Source of the DNA: Eutypa lata
Lineage: Eukaryota; Ascomycota; Sordariomycetes; Xylariales; Diatrypaceae
DNA: 64,000 nt
Reading direction: 5' to 3'
Assembly (NCBI GenBank): GCA_022661535.1
Contig: JAKULF010000004.1
Span: 5,332,001 to 5,396,000 of the forward strand
In this document: in pieces, positions 55,818 to 64,000 of the stretch
Numbering within the stretch: the stretch's first letter is position 1
How the letters are laid out: each line of letters starts with the position of its first letter
Made by a program: the position numbers and the translations under genes
Notes under the pieces: generated by a model
What the model saw: only the letters and a program-made list of their open reading frames with translations
Databases searched by the model: none
Told to the model about the DNA's origin: nothing

Positions 55818-57167
55818 GGTTACGGTGGAATGCTTCTTAAGATCTAGAGGAAGGAGTGCTGTTGAGTTCTGACATGAGATGAGGATGGGCGGACGAGTCC
55901 TGAAATATATATTCACCAAGCAATACCTCCGGAGAATGAGGAGTGATGATAATTATTAAGCATAACGTCAACGCATCGTGGTATTTCATAGCTACATGCC
56001 ATTTGCATGTGGTTTGTTTTCAGTCATCAAGCTTCCACCGGCATAATAGTCCTTAGTTGACTGTGCCGTGATATTGCCGTTATAGGCAACTCGTCGTCGG
56101 ATTTAGTCCAATCTTTAGGATATAAGGATCTGGATTGAAGCCTAGGACATAACCATCGGCGATAGCTTACTTAAGTATGCGTGATCTTTCGGTGGGGTGG
56201 AGTCTCTGTGTGATTTTCAAGGATTATTATAATGAAAGCAAATCTATACAACTTCGACGACAACAACAAAAACAACACATTGTTCTTTCATCCTCCTTGG
56301 CGGCGGGGGCACGTCTGGACACACCGGCTCCGAAGTGTGTCAAGTATGAGTAGCCTCCACTCTATGATGCCTTTTATTGTCAACTAATCCGTACTTTCTT
56401 GAAGCCCTTCGCTAGATCGCCGGATTTTCTTCACTGCTAATTCACCTTCTTTTGCTCCTATTTACCACTGCTTACATAAGAGCTTAAACGAGAGGGCTAT
56501 TGTATAAGGTGCAAACCTAACGTTTGAGGTAAAGACAAGTAGTTAGCGCTAAGCGGAAAGTATGGGTAGCGAAATTCCGGCGAGTTATAAAAGGGGTATG
56601 TCAAGATAGGATCATAGTTGAGTCACAATAGCGATGTTAATAATCATACTAATCATGATGCCTAGCTTTGCTATGTCGGAAAATCTTTTTATCTCTTGCC
56701 TCATCTGCAAGTATTCAAATATTAAATGGGTATAATGGGGAATTTGTTGGGATAATGACTGGTTACTCTTTTCTCCATTGCATTACCTAAAGATTATTGT
56801 AATTTCTACCAAATGTTGCGTGCAAAATTCAAGAACACTGTTTGATAATATGCAGATAGGTCATCACCTGAGTTCAGGAATCTATTAATATGTAATACAG
56901 CCTATACAATGATTCTCCGTATTAGAACACTATTTACAATATAACTCCACACCGCAATTTAACCACTCTTTCTATGCAATACATGCTCTCTTCGGCACAA
57001 CATGTATTGTATCAGGGCCGCTAATATTAATGGGCACCTACCCGACCTGAAGTATGGTTGATTGTGCGCGGATAGGATAAAAACGGCAATGTTTATCTCA
57101 TAGTGCTGGCTCTCGAATATCATCGCCTTTATTCGGATCAGAATGTTTCTCACCGACCAGCCAGCCC
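55818..57167. other. Intergenic region
   Basis: A 1.35-kb AT-rich spacer containing the SDR promoter. Its few short open frames are unconvincing, and I see no notable repeat. Confidence 0.55.
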
Positions 57168-58632
57168 TTAATCCGCCGACGAGCTATGCGACCCCCTCCG
57201 ATGGACGTACTTTCCCACCCCGAAGTCGCGTTGCCCATTTGGGGAAAGTGGGCCTTTGCTTTTGTGATAGATGAGATCGTGTCCTGGATGTCCTGGACGA
57301 TAGGCAACTCTGAAGCCCCCCGGACGCCCAGGACTCTGAAGACCCCAAGTCTGCGCCGTCCCAGGCCTGACCGGGTGGTGTAATATCGGTTGGTGCCGTT
57401 GACCTGCCGGAGCCGGCCTTACATGCGGCAGAACAAGCTCCTCGCGATTTCCAAAGTGGGACGGGTAGGGGACACGAAGGCCAGCAGGTATACCTGCGTG
57501 CTGCTGACGTACTTCCTCGGCGTACATCCACGCCTGTGAATTGGGGTCTTGATCATCCCACCCGACTCCATCGGTGTCCCACTATGTTGGAATCTAAATC
57601 AGCACTCCACACGAATACAGGGGCTCTGGATAATATCAGGATACATACATATGACCGCTCGGTAAACCGAGACGGCGGAGCAGGCGGAGGAGCTCGGTTG
57701 CTCCTCTCTAGCCGCGCCGCCGACGCAATACCAGGACCTGGTGCTGATGAAAGTGCGGCTGCATAACTCATCTTCCGAGATGATACAGCTGCTAATGCAT
57801 AAGCAACCGCTCCACCGGGTGAAGGCGTACGAGTGGGAGTTGATGGGCACGGAGGCGCGCGTGAAGAAGGCGGTGGGCCAGGGGACGGTGCTAAGTGTTG
57901 CCGCTTATCGTGGAATCGCGGCTGTGAATGCCGTAGTCCTGGTTGTTCACTAGGAGGTTGCTGAGGCGGTTGGTTAGGACGCTGTTGCGGCCAGGGCTGT
58001 CCGTGGTACTGTGGCGGAGGCCGCTGATTAGCACCAAGTGATTGCTGGATGGGAGGTTGACCACGACCAGGGGGCATAGGTGGACGTCCACGATTACTTT
58101 GGGGGACAAGTTGGCCATGAGGGATTTTCGGGTTGGGCGGCCCGGGATACTGCTGCGAGCCGAGTTGGTTATAACCCTGCGGCGCGGGTCGCGAGTTATT
58201 ACCTAACGGCTGTTGGCGAGAAGGTTCGCTATGGCTAGGAAACGTAGGGGCTTGACCATAACGTGGTGGGAAAGCTTGACTTTGACGAAGTGAAGCGGGT
58301 GGTTGTCCACGGTGTTGTTGTGGAAACGACTGATTATGACCAGGATTTGCAGACTGTCGAGCGTCACTGAGAGATAATTGTTGCATACCACTGTTCAACG
58401 ACCGTTGAGGATCCCGTGGTCTATGTTGACGAAGAGACTGATCAACGATTGTCTCTTCATAATCGGAATCATCGTCAGAGGATTGCTCAATGGGCTGTTG
58501 TCTCCCTGACAGACTTTTACGATTAGGTCGATCCATCTGACCTAACAGCCTGTAGGCTTCCTTCGAAATAGTTGTTGTAAGTTGAGCAACTGAAGAGTTA
58601 TGCTGAAGTGCTGCATTCGAAGCGCTTCCCAT
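57168..58632 (-). CDS. Pro/Gln-rich intrinsically disordered protein (about 449 aa)
   Basis: No family recognised. Two exons, 57649-58632 and 57168-57533, are joined in phase 0 by a 115-bp intron (GTATGT...TTCACAG). This gives ...RFTERSY-AWMYAEEVRQQHAG. Residues about 75-260 are dominated by Pro, Gln, Arg, Gly and Ser in loosely repeated RQSQAFPPRYGQAP / QQRPNQPPQQPPS units. An acidic SSDDDSDYEET patch lies near residue 52. The second half has SPGGAVAYALAAVSSRKMSYAAALS and the second exon is Pro/His/Gly-rich. No catalytic motif, signal peptide or membrane helix is seen. It could be an RNA-binding or scaffold-type low-complexity protein, but this is a guess from composition. Confidence 0.55.
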
Positions 58633-59730
58633 AAGTTGGATGGTAAAAGAGAGTGGTGTTAATCTGGACCGAGCACCATAAATAACTATTGTTGTATGGA
58701 TATTGCGAGATGCCTGAGGGGGACGATCTGAAGGTACCTATTGTACAGGTAAATTTAATGCGAAGACCGGGTGAAATTAAACATAGCTATCTGATATCTA
58801 ATATCCCATTGTAGTTATGGCTGGCTCAAATACAATAGGTAGCCTCTACAAATGTATCATGACCAGTGCGGTTAGGTACCACATAATTGCAAGCCATTGA
58901 GATACGGATGGCTATTTAGTAAAATCCGAAAAGCTCTAATCACTCTGTGATCAAGATTAATGCGTTATCTCTTTAAGACGTCTAACATGTACGTTATATA
59001 TACTTAGGTATAGAGAGAAGTACGTGATTTAACACTTCCTCGAGATATCGTATCGAACTTTTATGTACCTATTTGAAAATGATATTGTATCACACTGGTA
59101 TTATAAGAGCCACCTCATTACCAAATCAATACAGCTCGTACATCAGGCTACAATGTCAAGAGAGTACGTACATGTAGGTACCATCTCCCCCCAGAGTAGA
59201 ATATTATGTTATGATATATTACCTAATCAGGTTGTCTTCAACCTTTTTTCTTCCCCAGGTATTCATTCTTTCATACCTATTTTTAAGGCTATTGATAGGG
59301 TCTATGCATATTAACAATAGGAAAATACCTAGCAAACATCAAATAATAACTGATAACCCACACTAGCCTGATCGCATTAAGCTAGTGACAACAATGCCTA
59401 GGGCAGACTATAGTTACAATGATACAATGTGAATGTGACACATTAAATAGGAAATAACCATTACGCAGTAGCAACTAAGCTGATAAGAATCACCCACCTT
59501 CGCTTCTTAAACAGCTTCCTTTCCCCAAATACATTAATTAGGTGCCCAAAGGTCGTATCATAATTATTAGACGGACTGCAAACCGCCCCAAGACAATTGT
59601 TGCTTATCCATTCCATCTTGTCTAATCCAGACATCTCCTCTTTCTATCCTTCAATTGCACTTTCTTCCTATCAGCTAAGCCATTCATTTGACACTCCTAA
59701 CTACCACAAAGTTTCTTATCTGCCGCCAAA
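58633..59730. other. Divergent intergenic region
   Basis: A 1.1-kb region between the divergent disordered-protein and DUF3632 genes. It holds both promoters, including a CT-rich stretch at 59630-59680 before the DUF3632 start. No gene is supported. Confidence 0.55.
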
Positions 59731-61392
59731 ATGGGAGTCCCTCTCGAGAAGGAAGTCATGAACATTGACTTCGAGCCACTCAAAGTTATCAAGCCTGATG
59801 GTTCTCAATCTGTTCTGATACCTGGTAATGTCAAGTTTTCTAGCGGCGTGGAAATCAAACCATCGCATACCCAGGACATCAAGAACGCTACTACTACCAG
59901 TGGATTGGTTGACGGCCCCGAAGTAATTCTGGCGATGAAAATTCTCTACGCCGATGGGTCTACAGCAATTCTTGACCCTTGCAGAATTCTCTGGTCGGAT
60001 GACTCTGAATCTATTCTCCACCCTGTTGATCTCTTAAGCCCCGCAGGCTTCAGAATTTTCTCAGCATCCGAGAAACACAAGACTCCCGTGGACAGCCATG
60101 ATACCGACGGTTCTGAAGGCACCTCCTCCTCGGATTCCGAAGATGCCCCCCAGGCTCGTGTATTGACTCCTTCGGGTTCCGAATCATCTCTTGTGCCCAG
60201 TGAGGGCATCGATCTCAACGATTCCGAAGTTTCTCTACAACATGCAAAAAGCATCCACTGCGAGGATTTCAACCGGCCCATTCTGAATATTCTCAAAGCC
60301 ACCCTTCAGTACCGAGCCAGTCCAGAACTGAAGAGCATCAAACTAGCCGACGACATCAACTTCCTCTGCACTTCAGCAGATGCATGTGGTGCTCCCGGTC
60401 GCCCTGGCAACAATAACATCCTTTGGATCATCTGGATGATAGTCCTCGACTTAGCCCGGTGTATACCGGCAGATCACCCGTGGCAAGACAGTCTGGTTCT
60501 AGCTCTGGAACGCCTCCGCCGGCAGCAAGGTGATATACACGGAGACCTCGGCAATGACAATGTGAGATATTGAATATACATACTACTACAGAAATAGTAT
60601 TAGGCTAACGTGATTTCTATGAACAGCCAGCTTCATTGTGGAAATGTCTCCCCGACCTGGGTTGGGTTATGAGGGAGCAATGGCTCGGTATGTAACTAAA
60701 CAAAATCCCACTTATTTCTAGACGATTTGAGTTTCCATTCGCTAATATGTAATATAGGTCCATATGTGATGGATAAAGATGAAGTCGACAGATGGAAGAA
60801 CTTGAATTCATTTGCGGCCCGACTTAGTTGTCCCGAATTCTTTCCCTGGATAAACTTTCCGATTTGGGAGATCAGGGCCGCACTGGAAGAGCCGCACATA
60901 AAAGGGCCCGATCTGGAATACCAGATGTGGGTGGCAAGCGAGTGGTTCAAACGTTGTGCAGGCGTCCTCTACCAGGGTATGGCCACGCGCAATGAGACCG
61001 ACAAGAGTACGGCTCGGTCACTACGTGGTGGTTCTCTTTGCGATGGTATCACGCCGATCAGCCTGGAGCGCTGGGACTTTTGGAAGAGTCGCTTCTCCCA
61101 AATCAGGGCTGATGCCGGTGATCTAGAGCTTGATAACTCAATCCTTGATCGCATATCGGACGCCTTGGAGAACATGGATGCTGTCGAAAACCCCTTCAAT
61201 AGGCAGCCTTTACAATTGGAGGTTGTCGATAGGTGCCCCGTCTGCGCCGACAAGACTTGCTATCCTAACGTCGCCAATACGTTGTCCGGCTGTTACATTA
61301 TCACCTATGCTAATCGGGACAATCCACTCGAGCATTTCCATGTGGAGTACAGCGAGGATGATATGATTGACTTACATAGTCCCTCTTCGTAA
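59731..61392 (+). CDS. DUF3632-type protein with N-terminal DGSxxxLxP repeats (508 aa)
   Basis: Exons are 59731-60561, 60627-60687 and 60758-61392. The introns have GTGAGA and GTATGT donors with GCTAACG and GCTAATA branch points, and all phases close. The C-terminal half follows the fungal DUF3632 pattern: HPWQDSLVLALERLRRQ, LPDLGWVMREQWLGPY, WKNLNSFAARL, FPIWEIRAALEE and QMWVASEWFKRCAGVLY. Function of this family is unknown. The N-terminal 170 residues carry a separate feature: about four copies of a short x-DGS/SGS-x-x-hydrophobic-L-x-P unit (PDGSQSVLIP, ADGSTAILDP, SDDSESILHP, PSGSESSLVP), with an acidic Ser-rich linker. A CPVCADKTC cysteine cluster near the C-terminus might bind metal, which is an inference. 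Confidence 0.78.
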
Positions 61393-61878
61393 TGGTCATA
61401 CTCCACCTTGGAACTTTCATCAACGTCCGTAGTTGACAGCAATGGACGCTACAGCGTTCCGTACAAAAATCGTCACATTATCCTGTAGAGGTTATAGCGT
61501 TTAGATCCCCGAGGCCAATATAGATAGCTAGACAGGTTACATCATAGGCTTGTCTAGGCAATATTAGGCTCATAGAATCAACTATATTATCGCAAATCCA
61601 TTAAATTTAAAGCCCCTATGCAGTGGTTTGTTGGTTAACCTAATATGCAGTCATAATACCATGGAAATATCAGAGAAGGAAACAAATACTCTATTCGTTG
61701 ATACATTATAGGAGTTGTTGAAGTGACAATGAAACCATTGCGAGAAAGGCTTTTCCCCATCCGTTGATTATGCCGTCTATAACCAACTCCAAAAACTAGG
61801 CTCTTCAATGTTGTTTGCCTAAAGTCTTATTATGTGAACATTTATTCCCTGTTAGAAAGTACCGCAATCAAGTCCATA
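61393..61878. other. Convergent intergenic spacer
   Basis: About 490 bp of AT-rich sequence between the stops of the DUF3632 gene and the MFS transporter. It contains no supported feature beyond 3' flanks. Confidence 0.55.
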
Positions 61879-63881
61879 TTATAGAACGTGCTCTTTCTCC
61901 TCAGCTTTAGGAATCCGTACAAAGCTAGCAGTGATCAGCGCACCCGTCAAGGACGACGCCAGTCCAAACCACCAAATCGCCCTCAGCCCCTCGAGTCCGA
62001 TTTCGCCGTTCGGCAGCTGGTTCACCTTGACCCCGATGGTGTCTGAGATGGACGTGGTGATCGCCGAGGTGAGATTCTGCACTGTCACGAGCAAAGCGCC
62101 GGCAGATCCCTGATAGGACCTGGGCACGGCAGACGTGATGAAAATCGCGGCGGCCGCGAAGCTCAGGTCGGGACCGAAGGTAGCTAGTGCGACGCCGGGC
62201 ATCGATAGCGCCCAGTACGACGTGGTCGGTGTCTGGGGGAGGAAGAAGGCAGGTCCCAGAGAGAAGCAAACCATGCTGGCGATAAATATCCAATGGCCTG
62301 GGAAGACGTGCAGCGTCTTGGACACGATGAAAGCAGCCAGGACGCCAACAATGGCGTTAGGAAGGATGTATAAAGCCACCATGATCGGGCTTGCTCCTTG
62401 GTAACGTTGCCAGAACTGGATTGCGTAGAACTGCCATGCACCGCCTATGGAAAGAATTTTGTTAGTATGTTGACGAGGACTAGTCAAGTGGCCCCGAACT
62501 GCAGCCGTTTGGAGAGTGTACTCACTGTAGCCTCCAAAACCAAGGAAGTACGCTATTAGCAGAGCGGCGAACCCAGGCGTCTTCCAGAGACCGTTCGGAA
62601 TTAACGGCCGCGAGACGCGACGCTCCACGAAGGAGAAACCGACAAACATGAGACAGCCCAGGATGATGAGGGAGTACGTATACGGACTCCAGTGGGCGGA
62701 AGATCCCTGCGTGAGACCGAACAATACCAGTGCTTTACCACCAGGCCATGTCAGCAATTTATTTCAATGGACAATCAATCGAAGAGATAGAGAAAGGGGG
62801 ATGAGCACTCACCACATCCAACAGATGACAAAACTGCCCCCAAGTAATCGAAATTCTTCAGGGATGGTGCGTCGGCATCAGCGCTATCCTTGGCGGGGCT
62901 GAGATCCGGCAGCGTAAGCTGGGCGGCGACGGCGCACAAGCCGAGGAAGATGGCGGTGGTCCCGAAGATCCAAGGCAGGTGGGCGCTGAGCGCGCCGCCC
63001 TGAAGACAGCCGATCCAGAAGCCGAGCGGCGAGGCGCCCGCCATGGCCGAGAAGACGCGCGTCTTGCGCAGACCGGGCTTGTAGACGCGGCCCAGGATGC
63101 TCATCGAAGCCGACACGAGGATGCCGACCGACAAGCCCTGCATCGCGCGCGCTACGAAGAACAGGACCCGCAGCTCCGGGCGGATCACGCCGGCCATCAC
63201 CGCGTTCCACGCCGCCTGCCACAGGAACGCGCCGACCATCAGCGGCTTCGGCGGGGCGAGGTCCGCGAGCGACCCGGCGATGATGACGGAGAGCCCGCTC
63301 GCCAGGAGGGACGAGCCGACGAGCCAGGGGGCCTGCGACGCGCTGATGCCCAGGGCGTCGCGGAGGGGGAACTGCGCGACCGTGGCGTGGCCGTACGTCA
63401 GGGAGAAGACGATCTGGCCCGCCGAGCACACGGCGACGAATATGATCTCGGCGAGGAAGTTGGACAGCTCCGGCGGCACGCCCTGCGAGATGGGATCGGT
63501 CGGGCTGCCGGCCTCGCCCTCCAGGCCGGCGTGCGAAGGCCGGCGGTGGCCCGCAAAGCTCTCGGCTCGCCTGCTGCGGATGACGCTGAGCTCCAGCATC
63601 GGGTCCGGCATCACCTCGTCGCGGTCCGTTATGTCATGCGACGGGCGCTGCAGCGGGCTCTGCCTAAGCGCCTTGGCTAGCGCTTTGCGGTCAATCGGCC
63701 CATGGTCGCGGCGGGAAGCAGGGCCTAGTAATGGATCGGGCGAAGCGACGCCAGAGGGGACAGGGCCCGTGTCTAAGGGGCTGGGGGCATCTAAGCTGAT
63801 TTCAGGAATCATGGTGCTCATGATGCTATTACGGTCAGCACTCGGCTGTGAATTTTCAAGGCTAGTAATAGACGATTTCAT
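61879..63881 (-). CDS. MFS transporter, 14-helix DHA type (613 aa)
   Basis: A proton-coupled membrane transporter, probably a drug or metabolite exporter. Exons are 62813-63881, 62526-62732 and 61879-62444 (minus order), with GTGAGT donors at both introns and all phases closing. The junctions read SSVGCALVLFGLTQG and GFGGYSGAWQFYAIQF. The first about 150 residues are hydrophilic and cytosolic, longer than usual. About fourteen hydrophobic segments follow, from FLAEIIFVAVCSAGQIVF to GLASSLTGALITASFV. A motif-C-like ARAMQGLSVGILVSASMSI lies in helix 4. The substrate is unknown, and it has no obvious pathway neighbours here. The first exon is markedly GC-rich compared with its surroundings. The start ATG 63881 is the first in frame. 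Confidence 0.9.
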
Positions 63882-64000
63882 TGTTGCGATGTTCAGGTTC
63901 GCCTTTCTCCCATGGTAGTTACTTGGTTAGCGGAGCGGTGAGTTCGCTTCGCCACGATGTCGCAAGTTGCAACTGGGGATTTGGTGGGGTTTAAATCATC

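Noticed and set aside
62979..63918. Long plus-strand open frames opposite the MFS transporter
   Set aside because: They are antisense to a clearly coding, GC-rich exon and have Arg/Ala-dominated composition without motifs.
1..64000. CRISPR arrays, rRNA genes and bacterial-type operons
   Set aside because: None seen. Gene structure is eukaryotic throughout, and the regular 57-bp spacing at 12.7 kb is coding, not CRISPR.

Overview
The window is nuclear DNA of a filamentous ascomycete (Pezizomycotina, probably a Sordariomycete). The reasons are short 45-135 bp GT-AG introns with CTAAC-type branch points, Zn2Cys6 and DUF3632 proteins, a Kex2-type repeat precursor, and long intergenic tracts full of TAGGTAGG/CCTACCTA-like sequence. 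No bacterial operon structure, CRISPR array or rRNA gene was seen. All splice models below were derived by eye from frame continuity and splice-site motifs.

Region 1 (1-10.2 kb) looks like the edge of a secondary-metabolite cluster. It holds a 5'-truncated MFS efflux pump, a short-chain dehydrogenase, an AflR-type Zn2Cys6 regulator and a secreted GMC flavo-oxidoreductase. No backbone synthase is visible, so it would have to lie left of the window. An AT-rich, probably RIP-affected block separates the regulator from the GMC gene.

Region 2 (12.4-16.9 kb) is accessory DNA and the most interesting part. It carries a signal-peptide precursor with five FVNGWD repeats bounded by Lys-Arg sites (a Kex2-processed repeat protein, candidate RiPP precursor). 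Next to it are a PD-(D/E)XK nuclease-like gene and a Fta2-type kinase-like gene in tandem.

Region 3 (18.3-40.6 kb) is gene-poor: an XLF/Nej1 end-joining factor with a repeated GxIGG-type motif in its tail, an orphan gene, a forkhead transcription factor with very long flanks, and the splicing factor Cactin.

Region 4 (43-51.6 kb) has a tRNA-like element, a broken SRPK-type kinase relic, SLX4 (DNA-repair nuclease scaffold) divergent from ribosomal protein eS21, and a CPD photolyase with two plausible starts. A 444-bp MITE-like element with TA target duplication follows.

Region 5 (53.6-64 kb) has a small secreted IgE-binding/PhiA-like protein, a five-part SDR domain encoded in four exons, a Pro/Gln-rich disordered protein, a DUF3632 protein with a novel N-terminal repeat, and a 14-helix MFS transporter.
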